Of a stretch of DNA of 64,000 nucleotides, positions 1 to 9,783 are shown piece after piece. The DNA comes from Chromatiales bacterium (GTDB lineage Bacteria; Pseudomonadota; Gammaproteobacteria; Chromatiales; Chromatiaceae). A program made the position numbers and the translations under genes. Position 1 is the first letter of the stretch; the number at the start of each line of letters is the position of its first letter. The notes below the pieces were generated by a model. The model had not been told where the DNA came from. It worked only from the letters and a program-made list of their open reading frames with translations, and ran no database searches. Where the stretch lies: contig JANQLO010000047.1 in the NCBI GenBank assembly GCA_028280505.1, positions 1-64,000 on the forward strand, written 5' to 3'.

Positions 1-160
1 AGGATGCGGCCTTAACAGCCGAAGGCTGGCCCGTAGGGCGAGTGCCAGGGAAGGCACGAGTAAAGAAACGCGGGCGCGCTCCGCCGAGCGCTTTCAAAAC
101 AATTTGGGCTCGCTAAGCGCGGATCAAAACTCGCGTATAGGTAAGCGTTAAGGTCGGTTT
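1..160. repeat. Non-coding left edge with three tandem short hairpins
   Basis: No gene is visible in this stretch. Three perfect short inverted repeats follow each other: AGCC/GGCT at 17-27 (loop GAA), GCCC/GGGC at 29-39 (loop GTA) and GTGCC/GGCAC at 42-57 (6-base loop). Back-to-back hairpins of this kind are typical of extragenic palindromic repeats. The stretch lies beyond the 3' end of the lysE-type gene, so it could also contribute to termination. Whether it is repeated in the genome cannot be seen from one window. Confidence 0.4.
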
Positions 161-775
161 CTAGCCCTTAACCGCAAGTGTCCCACCAACCGCGATCATG
201 GTGCCGCCGGCAGCACGATTCATCGCCCGTTGCGCCTTTTCGCTCTTGATCAGTTTCCCGGCCTTGGCCGCGGCGACCGCATACCCGAGCAGCGTGGCTC
301 CGAGTACACCGGATACCACGGTGGCGATGATCAGGATGTCGGCGGTGGACAAGGTTTGCAGGTTGACGAAGGTCGGCAGAAAACCGAGATAAAACAGAAT
401 GACCTTCGGGTTGCCCAGGGTGATCACCAGACCGGTCATCATATGGCCGGATGCCGCTCCGCCCGGTTGCGGTGTAGTTGTCGCCGCTACCGGTTCAGCC
501 CGCCAGAGTTGGATGCCGAGCCAGATCAGGTAGGCGGCCCCGAGGTACTTCACGATCGTGAACAGCTCGCCAAGTGCCGCTGCGAGCGCGCCCAGGCCGA
601 AGATCGCCAGCATCAGGAAGACCAGATCGCCGAGTACGATCCCGCAGATTACCAGCGTGGCCGGCCGGAAACCGGATGCCATCGCCCTGGCGATCACGGC
701 CAGCACGCCGGGGCCGGGGGTGACGGCGAGCAGGAACATGGCGCCTGCCAGCAAGATCACGGTGATGAAGGTCAT
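161..775 (-). CDS. LysE/RhtB family amino-acid exporter
   Basis: The 204-residue product is almost entirely hydrophobic, with about six membrane-spanning stretches, which is the usual size and topology of the LysE/RhtB family of inner-membrane exporters for amino acids and related metabolites. The N-terminal segment carries the family's proline-glycine signature, here TPGPG at residues 19-23. The substrate cannot be read from sequence; threonine, homoserine lactone or lysine are all possible for relatives. The gene is divergent from the lone trpB gene that starts 189 bases away, so a link to tryptophan or another amino acid is possible but is only an inference. Confidence 0.88.
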   Translation of the reverse strand: MTFITVILLAGAMFLLAVTPGPGVLAVIARAMASGFRPATLVICGIVLGDLVFLMLAIFGLGALAAALGELFTIVKYLGAAYLIWLGIQLWRAEPVAATTTPQPGGAASGHMMTGLVITLGNPKVILFYLGFLPTFVNLQTLSTADILIIATVVSGVLGATLLGYAVAAAKAGKLIKSEKAQRAMNRAAGGTMIAVGGTLAVKG

Positions 776-964
776 TGTATTGGTCTCTTGGATTTACCGA
801 GATTTACCGACTTCGGCCGCCAGCATAGCAAAGCGATATGGGCGCCGGTGCGTTATGGTTGGCGGTTCGATGCCCTTTTCTGTCGTGGGTCAATGTGAGC
901 GGCACCAGGATAGTGGAAGTTTGCGTGCATCGAGAAAAAATCGATAGGTGACAGAGAGAACAAT

Positions 965-2164
965 ATGAAGATGCCTCAAATTCCCATGCCCGATGCGGAT
1001 GGTTACTTTGGTCAATACGGTGGACAGATTATTCCGCCGGCGCTCAAACAGGTCATGGACGAAATCGCGGCGGCCTATTACGAGATCAGGGACACGCCCG
1101 TCTTTCAAAACGAGCTGCGCGAGTTGCAACGTCATTACATCGGGCGTCCCAGCCCCTTGTTCCATGCCCGGCGATTGAGCGAAAAGGCCGGTGGTGCGCG
1201 TATTCTGCTCAAGCGCGAAGACCTGAACCATACCGGAGCACACAAGATCAATCATTGTATCGGCGAGGCCCTGTTGGCCAAGCACATGGGTAAGAAAAAG
1301 GTTTTGGCCGAAACCGGGGCCGGCCAACACGGCGTCGCGTTGGCGACCGCCTGTGCCCTGGTCGGTATTCCCTGCGAGATCCACATGGGGCAGGTCGACA
1401 TCGAGAAAGAACACCCCAATGTCACCAAGATGAAGATCCTGGGCTGCGATTTGATCCCGGTAACGCGTGGAACGGCGACATTGAAGGATGCGGTCGACTC
1501 GGCGTTCGAGGAATACCTGAAGGATCCGGTCAACAGCATTTATGCGATCGGCTCCGTGGTGGGGCCGCATCCCTTCCCGATGATGGTACGCGACTTTCAG
1601 CAGATCGTCGGTGAGGAGGCGCGTGAGCAATGTCTCGCGCAAGAACGTGCGCTGCCGGACGTGATCACGGCCTGTGTCGGCGGTGGCTCGAACGCCATGG
1701 GCCTGTTCACGGCATTCCTCGATGACGAGGGCGTACGCATCGTCGGTGTCGAACCGGCCGGTAAAGGCCTGGATACGCCGGATCACGCCGCCACCATGGC
1801 GCTGGGTACGCCGGGTGAACTGCACGGTTTCAAGTGTTACACCCTGCAGGACGCGCAAGGCAATCCGTTGCCGGTTTACTCCATCGCCTCGGGGCTGGAT
1901 TACCCCGCCGTCGGGCCCCAGCATTGCTTTCTCAAGGATATCGAGCGGGTCGAATACACCACGGCGACCGATGACGAATGCCTGGATGCCTTTATGACCT
2001 TATCGCGTCTCGAGGGCATTATTCCTGCCTTGGAATCGGCGCATGCGGTGGCTTATGCGATGCGCGCGGCGGCCGAGATGTCGCCCGACAAAACCATTTT
2101 GGTGAATCTATCCGGTCGCGGCGACAAGGATGCCGATTTCGTCGCCGAACGCTTAAGCCTTTAA
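965..2164 (+). CDS. trpB: Tryptophan synthase beta chain (stand-alone)
   Basis: TrpB condenses indole with L-serine to give tryptophan, using pyridoxal phosphate. The 399-residue product has the expected signatures: the PLP lysine in TGAHKIN (about residue 94), the catalytic glutamate in [10 protein letters not shown], the phosphate-binding GGGSN loop, and the C-terminal LSGRGDKD. The length matches the family. The start ATG follows a purine-rich AGAGAG. In most bacteria trpB is followed by trpA, which makes the indole, but here the next gene is dcd and no trpA or trpF is present. The gene may be a second trpB copy or an indole-salvage enzyme, or trpA may lie elsewhere. The family call is firm; the physiological role is open. 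Confidence 0.93.
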   Translation: MKMPQIPMPDADGYFGQYGGQIIPPALKQVMDEIAAAYYEIRDTPVFQNELRELQRHYIGRPSPLFHARRLSEKAGGARILLKREDLNHTGAHKINHCIGEALLAKHMGKKKVLAETGAGQHGVALATACALVGIPCEIHMGQVDIEKEHPNVTKMKILGCDLIPVTRGTATLKDAVDSAFEEYLKDPVNSIYAIGSVVGPHPFPMMVRDFQQIVGEEAREQCLAQERALPDVITACVGGGSNAMGLFTAFLDDEGVRIVGVEPAGKGLDTPDHAATMALGTPGELHGFKCYTLQDAQGNPLPVYSIASGLDYPAVGPQHCFLKDIERVEYTTATDDECLDAFMTLSRLEGIIPALESAHAVAYAMRAAAEMSPDKTILVNLSGRGDKDADFVAERLSL

Positions 2165-2230
2165 ACCTGTCGTACCGGGCGGGTGGTGTACACTCTCAGC
2201 CGGCATTGAGCGCGGGGAGAATTTCCAACC

Positions 2231-2827
2231 ATGAGGCTTTGCGACGGCGACATCATCGCCGCATTGAACGACGGGCGTATCGCCATAGAACCGCGCCCGG
2301 ACGACAAGGTGATCAGCGGGGTCAGTGTCGATCTGCGTTTGGGACATCGTTTCCGGGTATTCAGCTCGCATGCGATTCCCTACATCGACCTGTCGGGTTC
2401 ACGCGAGGAGGTCAACCAGGCGGTCGAGAAGGTCATGGGGGACGAGGTGTACATCAGCGAGCACGAGACCTTCGTGCTCCATCCCGGCGAACTCGCGCTC
2501 GGCATTACCTATGAGTCCATCACTTTGCCGGACGATTTGGTCGGTTGGTTGGACGGCCGTTCCAGCCTGGCCCGCTTGGGCCTGATGGTGCATGTCACCG
2601 CACACCGGATCGATCCCGGCTGGAGCGGCAACATCGTTTTGGAATTCTTCAACTCAGGCAAGTTGCCTTTGGCGCTGCGGCCACGTATGGCGATCGGTGC
2701 AATGAGTTTCGAGACCCTCAGCGGCCCGGCGCTCAGCCCTTACACCAAGCGCGACGATGCCAAATACCGTGGCCAAAGCGGGCCGCTCGCCAGCCGTATC
2801 AGCGAAGATCATTCGGACTCGGACTGA
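2231..2827 (+). CDS. dcd: dCTP deaminase
   Basis: This enzyme deaminates dCTP to dUTP, the main source of dUMP for thymidylate synthesis in many gammaproteobacteria. The 198-residue length is close to the 193 of the E. coli enzyme. The catalytic residues fall at the same positions as in E. coli: S111 and R115 in [10 protein letters not shown] and E138 in IVLEFF. The C-terminal stretch (about residues 168-190, ending in RISED) resembles the nucleotide-covering tail of the homotrimer. The last 29 bases overlap, tail to tail, the 3' end of the DUF3108 lipoprotein gene on the other strand, so the two transcripts must be antisense at their ends. Confidence 0.96.
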   Translation: MRLCDGDIIAALNDGRIAIEPRPDDKVISGVSVDLRLGHRFRVFSSHAIPYIDLSGSREEVNQAVEKVMGDEVYISEHETFVLHPGELALGITYESITLPDDLVGWLDGRSSLARLGLMVHVTAHRIDPGWSGNIVLEFFNSGKLPLALRPRMAIGAMSFETLSGPALSPYTKRDDAKYRGQSGPLASRISEDHSDSD

Positions 2828-3539
2828 TCATCGATTCCAGACGCATCTCGACCGTGGTGGTGCCGTTGTGCTGGATCAGCAGCAGGGGGAGTGGGGTGAC
2901 ATCGGTGTCGAACCATAGCTCGCGGCGCTCGTCTTTGTTCGGGGTTGCGCGGCGCACGCCGATCGCGCGATAGCTGCCCTGCGGTACCTCGATGTCGGCG
3001 GGGCCGATGATCTCCAGCAAGCCCTCTTCGGTCGCGTCGCTCGACGCGACCCGGATTTTCAATGTGCCGCGCTCGGCCGCGGCCAGGGTGCTGGCGGCCA
3101 ACAGATAGCTCAGGCGATCGTGGGTACCGGGTAACAGTCCGACCCGACGGGTCGTTTCCCGATTGGCCAGCTGTAGCGCGTGATGCTGCCAGTCGAAGGT
3201 CAGGTTGACCAAAGCCATACGCTGTTCTTCGCGTACGCTGTGGTCGTAGCGAATGGGCCGGATACCGTCAGCATCGATAATGCCGTGGCTGGCCTCCAGC
3301 ACCTCGTGATTACCGATTTTACTGATTTCCCCGGCCGGTGTGGTGAAGGCCTCGATGCGGTAGTTTCCGTCATTGTCGATCGCCAGTTCGAACAATGCAT
3401 GGCCGACCAGGAGGTCGTTGTACAACAGCCGATAGCCGGCCTCGACACGTTGTTCGCGTGCCAGCTCCGGTGTCGGAGTGCAGGCGTTTAGCATCAACAG
3501 CGCCAATACCGCGAATGCGGCGCGAATCGGTGTCAACAT
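2799..3539 (-). CDS. DUF3108 family lipoprotein
   Basis: The product (246 residues from the chosen ATG) is recognised as a DUF3108 protein, a periplasmic or outer-membrane-associated family of unknown function often encoded beside purN/purM in gammaproteobacteria. The start at 3539 gives a short basic N-terminus and a lipobox ending LNAC (Cys20), so it should be lipidated; the longer reading frame upstream would bury the signal peptide. The mature part is rich in predicted beta strands, as in the outer-membrane-assembly-like folds proposed for the family. Its start overlaps the purN stop by seven bases, so it is the third gene of a purM-purN-DUF3108 operon. Confidence 0.85.
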   Translation of the reverse strand: MLTPIRAAFAVLALLMLNACTPTPELAREQRVEAGYRLLYNDLLVGHALFELAIDNDGNYRIEAFTTPAGEISKIGNHEVLEASHGIIDADGIRPIRYDHSVREEQRMALVNLTFDWQHHALQLANRETTRRVGLLPGTHDRLSYLLAASTLAAAERGTLKIRVASSDATEEGLLEIIGPADIEVPQGSYRAIGVRRATPNKDERRELWFDTDVTPLPLLLIQHNGTTTVEMRLESMISPSPNDLR

Positions 3540-4180
3540 TGAATGGGTGTCTCCAGCGCCTGGCCGTCGAACCACACCCGCTCGTCGCGCAATGCCAGGC
3601 GGCCGCCGGCGAACCAGCCGACGACCTTGGGCAGCAGTTCGTGTTCGCGTTGCAATACCCGCACTGCGAGGGAAGATTCGCTGTCGTTCTGTTCGACCGC
3701 AACCCGCGCCTGGGCGATCACCGGGCCGCCGTCGAGTTCCGCAGTCACGAAGTGAACGCTGGCGCCGTGTTCACGCATGCCGGCCTCGAGCGCGCGGCGA
3801 TGGGTGTGCAGGCCCTGAAAGGCCGGTAACAGCGATGGGTGGATGTTCAACATACGTCCGGCGAAACGATCGACGAAGGCCTGGGTGAGAATGCGCATGA
3901 AGCCGGCCAGTACGATCAGATCGGGCGTGAAGGCGTCGATCGCCTCCGCCAGCGCGGCATCGAAGCTCGCCCGGTCGGGGAACTCGGTATGATCGATCAC
4001 CCGGGTCGGGATATCGGCCGTCGTGGCGCGTTCCAGGCCGCGCACGCCGGGACGGTTGCTGATGACGCCACGGATCTCGAAGGGTGCACCGTTCGCGGTG
4101 GCATCGATCAGGGCTTGAAGGTTGGTGCCGCTGCCGGAGACCAGCACGACGACGGAGGTTTTCTGCTGTGTCTCCGTCAT
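3533..4180 (-). CDS. purN: Phosphoribosylglycinamide formyltransferase 1
   Basis: PurN transfers a formyl group from 10-formyl-tetrahydrofolate to GAR in step three of purine synthesis. The 215-residue protein has the GSGTNLQAL phosphate loop near residue 16 and the catalytic triad N112, H114 (NIHPSLLP) and D150 (ELDGGPVI), with the same spacing as the E. coli triad. The ATG at 4180 overlaps the purM stop as ATGA, which indicates translational coupling. An open frame continues upstream into purM antisense-like sequence as far as 4945, but the conserved family start argues against that extension. Confidence 0.96.
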   Translation of the reverse strand: MTETQQKTSVVVLVSGSGTNLQALIDATANGAPFEIRGVISNRPGVRGLERATTADIPTRVIDHTEFPDRASFDAALAEAIDAFTPDLIVLAGFMRILTQAFVDRFAGRMLNIHPSLLPAFQGLHTHRRALEAGMREHGASVHFVTAELDGGPVIAQARVAVEQNDSESSLAVRVLQREHELLPKVVGWFAGGRLALRDERVWFDGQALETPIQC

Positions 4181-5235
4181 GAATAGCGTACGCCGGGTGC
4201 TTCGCTGTCGCAGCGTGTGATTTGGCCGATGCGATAGACTGTTTCGCCTTGTTGCTGAAGGATTTCCGTAGCACGATCGGCTGTCTCGGCCGGCACGCAA
4301 ACGACCATGCCGATGCCACAGTTGAAGGTGCGCAACAGTTCGGCCTCGGCGATGTTGCCTTGTTCGCGCAGCCACCCGAATACCGCCGGCAATGGCCAGC
4401 TGTCGCGTCCTATTTCGGCACAATGATATGCCGGTAGCACCCGCGGCAGGTTTTCGGTGAGGCCGCCACCGGTGATATGCGCCAGCGCATGGACCTCGAT
4501 TTCCCCCATCAGGGCAAGCAGTGCTTTGACGTAAATCCGGGTCGGTGTGATGAGGGCATCGCCCAGCGTGGTATCGCCCAGGGCCTGGTCCAGCGGCGCG
4601 GCGCTGATCGCCAGCACCTTGCGGATCAAGGAGTAGCCGTTCGAATGTGGGCCGGACGATGCCAGACCGAGCAGGATGTCGCCCGCCGCGACCTTGTCCG
4701 GCTGCAGAATCCGCGATTTTTCGACAATGCCGACGGCGAAGCCGGCTAGATCGTAGTCGCCCTCCGCATACATGCCCGGCATCTCGGCGGTTTCGCCGCC
4801 GGTCAATGCGCAGCCTGCGAGTTCGCAGCCTCGGGCGATGCCGCTGATGACCGTCGTCGCGGTATCGAGGTCCAGCTTGCCGCTGGCGTAATAGTCGAGA
4901 AAGAACAGGGGTTCGGCACCGGCGACCACAATGTCGTTCACACACATCGCCACCAAATCGATGCCTATTCCTTCGTGTCGGCCGAGTTGCATCGCCAGTT
5001 TTAGTTTGGTGCCGACCCCGTCGGTACCGGATACCAACACCGGCTCGCGATAGCGGTCGAGCGGTATTTCGAACAATGCGCCGAAGCCGCCGAGTCCGGT
5101 CAGGACGCCGGGCCGGAAGGTGTTCTTGACGACGGGTTTGATGCGTTCGATCAAGGCATTGCCGGCGTCGATGTCCACCCCGGCTTGGGCGTAACTCAGG
5201 CCGGCGGCATCGTCACTGGAAGATTTTTCGCTCAA
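4177..5235 (-). CDS. purM: Phosphoribosylformylglycinamidine cyclo-ligase
   Basis: PurM closes the imidazole ring of AIR in an ATP-dependent step of purine synthesis. The product has the family's opening [14 protein letters not shown], the ATP/FGAM-binding GTDGVGTK motif and [10 protein letters not shown]. The start is not obvious. The frame is open from an ATG at 5316 and has another ATG at 5268, but neither has a ribosome-binding site. A TTG at 5235 follows GGAG with six bases between and gives an N-terminus of the length seen in E. coli, so it is chosen here. The gene heads the purM-purN-DUF3108 operon, and is divergent from the DUF2066 gene. Confidence 0.93.
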   Translation of the reverse strand: MSEKSSSDDAAGLSYAQAGVDIDAGNALIERIKPVVKNTFRPGVLTGLGGFGALFEIPLDRYREPVLVSGTDGVGTKLKLAMQLGRHEGIGIDLVAMCVNDIVVAGAEPLFFLDYYASGKLDLDTATTVISGIARGCELAGCALTGGETAEMPGMYAEGDYDLAGFAVGIVEKSRILQPDKVAAGDILLGLASSGPHSNGYSLIRKVLAISAAPLDQALGDTTLGDALITPTRIYVKALLALMGEIEVHALAHITGGGLTENLPRVLPAYHCAEIGRDSWPLPAVFGWLREQGNIAEAELLRTFNCGIGMVVCVPAETADRATEILQQQGETVYRIGQITRCDSEAPGVRYS

Positions 5236-5384
5236 AGCTGACTCCGGAGAGCTGAGAAAAGCGGGCATTTTAGCCTTTGTGACGGCCGCTCGGAAAACGA
5301 AAGTGGATCCGGGCACCGGGTTAATGCGATCTGGGTCAACAGGGTAGGTGACTAAGGTCAGTGTCGGACTGGTAAACTTGCGCC

Positions 5385-6524
5385 ATGCAAATCTCGATCA
5401 AGGCCCGATGGGCGATTTTATTGTTGTTTTTTGTCCCTTTGGCACCCCATGCGGCCGATCTGGACGAACTGTTCGTCGCCGGGACCGAGGTCGCCGACGA
5501 GAGCAGTGAAACCCGCAATGCGGCGCTTGGCGAATTGTTGGCGCAGGTTTTGGCACGTGTCAGCGGTAATCCCGCGATCGGGGCCCGGCCTGCCGCGGTT
5601 GAGTTGTTGGCCGCGGCGCCGTCGCTGGTGCAGCAGTACCGTTACCGCAGCGTCGATGACGATGGAGAGCTGAGCCGCCTATTGTGGGCGCGCTTCGATC
5701 GCCGTGGCGTCGAACGTATGATGCGTGAGCGTAATCTGCCGGTCTGGGTGCAACGACCGCAGGTGTTGCTTTGGTCGGCAACCGAACGCCAGGGACAACG
5801 CGAGTTGTTGAATCTCGATACCGTGCCGGCGGTGCGTGACGCCGGCACGCGCCGGGCGCGTGCGCTGGGCATGCCGCTGCAGTTACCCTTGATGGATCTC
5901 GAAGACCAGTCCGCCCTGGCGCCGGCCGATCTTTGGTCGGAGTTCCAAAGCGGTATACGTGCCGCATCCGCGCGCTATCCACACCAGGTCATCCTGACCG
6001 CGCGTTTCAGTGCATTGGGCGATGACCAATGGCGCGGCAGCTGGACGCTGATCGGGCGTGACGATCGCCCGAGCATTTTCCAAACGCCGGTGCAGGGTAT
6101 GGCCGAGACCTTGGCGGCCGGCATCGAACAGGCCCAGCAGTTATTGGCTGCCCGCTATGCGCCGACGCCGGGGGTCGCCGGTTCCAGCGGCACGCTGGTG
6201 AGGTTTAGCGAGGTTTACGATTTACCCACTTATGGTCGTCTGATCGCCTTGCTCGAAAGATTGGAGCCGGTTGCCCAGGTTGCCTTGCGGTATGTGCGTG
6301 ACGATGCCCTGGTTTTCGAATTCGACCTGCGCGGCGACGTACGCGACTTGGAGCGTGCGCTCGAGACAACCGGGCAGTTTGCCGCCGAGGCGGCCCCTTT
6401 GCCGAGGTTTGCCCTGCCGATACCCGTGCCAACGGTCGTGCCGCCGGGCGGGCAGGTCGGCGTGGCCGAGCCGGCACCGGTACCGGAATACGAAGCCGAC
6501 CTTTATTATCGTCTGCTGAACTGA
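5385..6524 (+). CDS. DUF2066 domain-containing exported protein
   Basis: The 379-residue protein begins with a clear signal peptide (basic start, hydrophobic run, cleavage after PHAA near residue 24), so it is exported to the periplasm. The following part matches the DUF2066 family, whose genes lie next to purM and hda in many gammaproteobacteria; its function is not known. The C-terminus is low in complexity and rich in Pro, Val and Glu, ending in a short [11 protein letters not shown]. It is divergently arranged with purM and is followed 28 bases later by the CDP-alcohol phosphatidyltransferase gene, so the three plus-strand genes probably form one transcript. Confidence 0.85.
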   Translation: MQISIKARWAILLLFFVPLAPHAADLDELFVAGTEVADESSETRNAALGELLAQVLARVSGNPAIGARPAAVELLAAAPSLVQQYRYRSVDDDGELSRLLWARFDRRGVERMMRERNLPVWVQRPQVLLWSATERQGQRELLNLDTVPAVRDAGTRRARALGMPLQLPLMDLEDQSALAPADLWSEFQSGIRAASARYPHQVILTARFSALGDDQWRGSWTLIGRDDRPSIFQTPVQGMAETLAAGIEQAQQLLAARYAPTPGVAGSSGTLVRFSEVYDLPTYGRLIALLERLEPVAQVALRYVRDDALVFEFDLRGDVRDLERALETTGQFAAEAAPLPRFALPIPVPTVVPPGGQVGVAEPAPVPEYEADLYYRLLN

Positions 6525-6552
6525 CCGTATTGCTCCTTTTCGCTCCCGCTCG

Positions 6553-7125
6553 ATGAACTCCACTTTGCGCCATCTGCCGAACCTGATCAGTGCGGCAAGG
6601 ATTTTGTTGGTCGCCCCGATCATCTGGAGTCTGCTCGAACGCAATTTCGGCCTGGCCATCGGTCTGTTCCTGGTGGCCGGCGCATCCGACGGCCTGGACG
6701 GCTACCTGGCCAAGCGTTTCGGTTGGAGTTCGCGTCTCGGCGGTATTCTCGATGCGCTCGCTGACAAGATTCTGCTGGTTTCGACCTTCGTTTGCCTGTG
6801 GTGGCTGGCGGTGTTCCCCTGGTGGCTTGTGGTTTGGGTATTGCTACGGGACTTGGTGATCGTGATCGGGGCGACCATCTACAACTTTCGGATCGAGGCC
6901 GTCGAGCCCGAGCCGAGTTTGGTGAGCAAGCTCAATACCTTTTTACAAATTGCGCTGGCCGCCATCGGTGTGCTGCAACTCGGTTTCGGCGGTGTGCCGG
7001 AATGGTTGATGCAGACGCTGATTTGGTCGGTCATGCTGACCGTGTTGCTGAGTGGCGGCGGTTACGTACGTGAATGGGGAAGGCGCGCCCGCGCCAGGAG
7101 TGGAAATGACCACGACCACGACTGA
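6553..7125 (+). CDS. CDP-alcohol phosphatidyltransferase family protein
   Basis: This integral membrane enzyme (190 residues, about five or six hydrophobic segments) joins a CDP-activated lipid to an alcohol. The active-site motif of the family, D-x2-D-G-x2-A-R-x8-G-x3-D-x3-D, is present at about residues 44-66, with AK in place of the usual AR. The size fits the PgsA/cardiolipin synthase branch more than the PssA branch, but the acceptor cannot be decided from sequence. Its 3' end overlaps the start of the AI-2E permease gene by 20 bases. A true PssA with the same motif is encoded at 51.7 kb, so this is a second member of the superfamily in the window. Confidence 0.87.
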   Translation: MNSTLRHLPNLISAARILLVAPIIWSLLERNFGLAIGLFLVAGASDGLDGYLAKRFGWSSRLGGILDALADKILLVSTFVCLWWLAVFPWWLVVWVLLRDLVIVIGATIYNFRIEAVEPEPSLVSKLNTFLQIALAAIGVLQLGFGGVPEWLMQTLIWSVMLTVLLSGGGYVREWGRRARARSGNDHDHD

Positions 7126-8224
7126 CATTCATCGCCTCTGGGTGCTCGCCTGGCTGCTGCTGACGGGCTGGCTGTTGTATCTGTTGTCGCCGATCCTGAC
7201 GCCCTTCGTGGTATCGGCCTTGCTCGCTTATCTGGGCGATCCGTTGGTCGACCGTTTGGAGGCGCGCGGGCTCAAGCGCACGCCGGCGGTCGCGGTGGTG
7301 TTCAGCGTGATCTTCCTGTTGCTCACACTGATGGTGGTCCTACTGGTCCCGCAGGTCGAGGCGCAGATCAGTCAGTTGTTGCAGAAGTTGCCCGGTTACG
7401 CCGAGTGGATACGTGAAAGCCTGGTGCCGCGTGTCGAGGCCTTGTTGCCCGAGGAGTCGCTCAATCTCGATCTCGCGGCACTGCAAAAGGCGTTGGGGGA
7501 ACATTGGCGCGCAGCCGGTGGTCTGGTGGCGCAGGTTTGGCAATCGGTATCGGGTTCGGGCATGGCGCTGCTGGCGTGGCTGGCGAATCTGGTGTTGATT
7601 CCGGTGCTGACCTTCTACCTCCTGCGTGACTGGGACCATCTTGTGGCCGGTGTCTACACGCTTTTGCCACGTCGTTCGGCACCCACGGTGGCCCGGCTGG
7701 CCCGTGAATCGGATGAGGTGCTGGGAGCCTTTTTGCGCGGCCAGGTGTTGGTCATGTTCGCACTCGGTGTGATCTACACCACCGGCCTGTGGTTGGTCGG
7801 GCTCGATCTGGCATTGTTGATCGGCATGTTCGCCGGCATCGTCAGCTTCGTGCCGTACCTTGGGTTAATCGTCGGCATTCTGATCGCCGGTGTGGCCGCG
7901 GTGCTCCAATTCAAAGGCTTTGGAGAGTTGCCCTGGGTCATTTTGGTGTTTGTGGTCGGGCAACTGCTCGAAGGCACGATATTGACACCGCGACTCGTCG
8001 GCGAGCGTATCGGGCTGCATCCCGTCGCGGTCATCTTCGCGGTTATGGCCGGTGGCCAACTCTACGGCTTCTTCGGTATTTTGCTGGCGTTACCGGTGGC
8101 TGCGGTTGCGATGGTGTTGATTCGGCATCTGGTGCAAACCTATCGGGCCAGTGCTTTGTACGGGCCGGATCATGAAGACCCGCCGGACAAGCCTGACGAT
8201 CCTGTGTCCGAGCGCGATGGCTGA
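7106..8224 (+). CDS. AI-2E family transporter (PerM/YhhT type permease)
   Basis: The product has 372 residues, about eight membrane segments and a charged, Asp/Pro-rich C-terminal tail, the hallmarks of the PerM/AI-2E exporter family. Members move varied small molecules or ions out of the cell; the substrate here is unknown. The ATG at 7106 is chosen because AGGAG lies five bases upstream; the frame is open further upstream but without such a site. In Pseudomonas the equivalent gene lies close to hda, wrbA and arsC. Here those genes appear only after a 5.6-kb accessory stretch. Confidence 0.9.
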   Translation: MTTTTTDIHRLWVLAWLLLTGWLLYLLSPILTPFVVSALLAYLGDPLVDRLEARGLKRTPAVAVVFSVIFLLLTLMVVLLVPQVEAQISQLLQKLPGYAEWIRESLVPRVEALLPEESLNLDLAALQKALGEHWRAAGGLVAQVWQSVSGSGMALLAWLANLVLIPVLTFYLLRDWDHLVAGVYTLLPRRSAPTVARLARESDEVLGAFLRGQVLVMFALGVIYTTGLWLVGLDLALLIGMFAGIVSFVPYLGLIVGILIAGVAAVLQFKGFGELPWVILVFVVGQLLEGTILTPRLVGERIGLHPVAVIFAVMAGGQLYGFFGILLALPVAAVAMVLIRHLVQTYRASALYGPDHEDPPDKPDDPVSERDG

Positions 8225-8628
8225 AAGGTAGGTGGCGTGACAATTTCGTTTCGGGCACTAAGCCGGTAAAGCGACCTGACCGGTCGTTCGTCATTCCGAG
8301 TGAAACATTCGCTGGGATCTGCCAGTCGGTATGGACGATTTCGGCCGCTTATCGCAATGCCCGGCTTGTCATCCTGTACGCGTCAGCCGATGTATCCGTT
8401 CTCGGAGAGCTGTCGATGGTTAGGCAAGTCGGGTATGGGCCGGTTACCTTCGGGCACTTTGGGCTACACTAGAGCGGAATTCGGGATTGCAAGGTCCTAT
8501 CGAAAAAAAACAGAGCCATTATGAGTGTCCATGATTTGCCTTCGTGGATGTATTCGTTTATTGGTAAAGCCGCGAAAGTCGTCGGTCGAATCGGTCTGAG
8601 TCTGAACAGGGGAAAAAGGAGAATTGTT
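8225..8628. other. Intergenic region, left boundary of the accessory island
   Basis: About 400 bases lie between the permease and the first island gene. I see no credible gene: the open frames at 8300-8524 and the upstream extension from 8521 lack ribosome-binding sites and recognisable sequence. A purine-rich GGAAAAAGGAGA at 8610-8621 precedes the chosen ATG at 8629. The stretch may hold the promoter of the three-gene unit and the island junction, but no clear attachment-site repeat was seen. Confidence 0.4.
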
Positions 8629-8952
8629 ATGGCGGATAGTGAAGCTGCAGAAGCACTGGTTGCCAAACCGCTGCCGGAGATGATCAAGAATCTCGGCTTG
8701 GCGGTGGCCGAGGCCAATAAAGCGCTGGTTGCTGCGAATGCAGAAAACCCGAGTGCCTTGGTTGTGCATTCAGCGGAGATCGATCTCAATATTGCGGTCA
8801 CTGTCGACAAAACCAAAGAGTTTTCCGCCGAGGGTGGATTGGCGCTGAAGGCTTTCAGCATGAACGCGTCTTACGCTCGTTCATATAACTTCAAAGAAGA
8901 GGCGTCTAGCCGTATCAAACTATCGCTGAGCGCGAAGCCATTTGATCAATAG
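8629..8952 (+). CDS. Small Trypco2-like domain protein (island trio, gene A)
   Basis: The 107-residue product has no signal peptide. It consists of an amphipathic helix (LPEMIKNLGLAVAEANKAL, about residues 13-31), a beta strand (AEIDLNIAVTV), a glycine-rich turn and a last strand (SSRIKLSLSAKP). This arrangement and length resemble the trypsin-co-occurring domain 2 (Trypco2) described in NTP-dependent conflict systems; that is my pattern judgement, not a database result. GGAG seven bases upstream supports the ATG at 8629 over an upstream ATG at 8521. The next gene starts 30 bases later, and both following proteins show the same helix-strand-strand pattern. Confidence 0.6.
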   Translation: MADSEAAEALVAKPLPEMIKNLGLAVAEANKALVAANAENPSALVVHSAEIDLNIAVTVDKTKEFSAEGGLALKAFSMNASYARSYNFKEEASSRIKLSLSAKPFDQ

Positions 8953-8982
8953 TTGCTCCGTTGCTGCAGGGAGTAATGGGTA

Positions 8983-9783
8983 ATGGCAAAAGTAACGAGT
9001 TCCCGTGTAAGGCTGGCGCGCAGTCGCAGGAAGAAAGCGAGCGCGACTGCGCGTGTCGTCAGCGAGATTAAAAAACCGATTACGCTGGATGAGGTGCTTA
9101 TCGCCTTTCAGAAAAGTTTGGCGCGTTCGACCCGCAGTGCCGTCGAGTTGAGTCGTGCAGAAGCCGGGTTTTCCTTGGGGCAGCAAACCTTGTACACCGT
9201 CGATGCGTTAAACGTGTCGCTGAAGGCACATTGTTTGCCCGCAACGACAGACGGGGAAACGGTGTCGAGTATTGCGCTCGATCTGCAAACGGAGGGCCTC
9301 AAAGAACTCGAGCCTTCAACGATCGAGTTTCGCGTTCAGGGCACGCCGATCGAAGCGCTGGGTCGTGAACAGCTCTTGTTGGCGGATGGCGACCCGCTAA
9401 GAGAACGGCGCCCTCAGTACAAAATTCGTGGCACCTTGATAGGCGAACTGCCGAGCAGGGAGACAAGGCCCGCCGACAATGGAGCACAAGAGGATGCGAT
9501 CAATCTCGGGCCGCTTCCCGATCGCGACGTCAGGGTGCTGGTGGTCGGGAGCGACAGTGACACCAACGACAGAATAGATATCAAAACGAATATCGTGGGC
9601 CAGTTCGAGTTGACCATTGACGCCACGACGAATCAAATCAGTTGGGCCGGCAAGCAGGGGCGGCTGAAGAACGTCGATCTGATTGAAAAGAACGACGATT
9701 TTTATGTGTTTGCCACGAGCGCTGATCCGCTGTTGCAATCGAATATCCTTTATTTCGAAATCGATCGGGCGAATGGCCAATGA
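8983..9783 (+). CDS. Two-part hypothetical protein with N-terminal trio domain (gene B)
   Basis: The product has 266 residues. After a very basic start (about 12 Arg/Lys in the first 30 residues) comes a helix (ITLDEVLIAFQKSL, about residues 33-46) and two strands, LYTVDALNVSLKAHC and SSIALDLQTE, which align with the products of the genes on either side. The C-terminal half (about 110-266) is beta-rich with many Asp and Asn residues and is not recognised. There is no signal peptide or membrane segment. The stop overlaps the start of the next gene by four bases (ATGA), so the two are translationally coupled. The function is unknown. Confidence 0.6.
   Translation: MAKVTSSRVRLARSRRKKASATARVVSEIKKPITLDEVLIAFQKSLARSTRSAVELSRAEAGFSLGQQTLYTVDALNVSLKAHCLPATTDGETVSSIALDLQTEGLKELEPSTIEFRVQGTPIEALGREQLLLADGDPLRERRPQYKIRGTLIGELPSRETRPADNGAQEDAINLGPLPDRDVRVLVVGSDSDTNDRIDIKTNIVGQFELTIDATTNQISWAGKQGRLKNVDLIEKNDDFYVFATSADPLLQSNILYFEIDRANGQ

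Noticed and set aside
4181-4945. Long upstream extension of purN
   Set aside because: Open frame runs opposite to purM coding sense in another frame; the family start is at 4180.
8300-8524. Open frame of 74 codons before the island trio
   Set aside because: No ribosome-binding site, no recognisable product, and it overlaps the leader of the first trio gene.
8521-8628. Upstream start for the first trio gene
   Set aside because: No ribosome-binding site at 8521, while a strong GGAG precedes the ATG at 8629.
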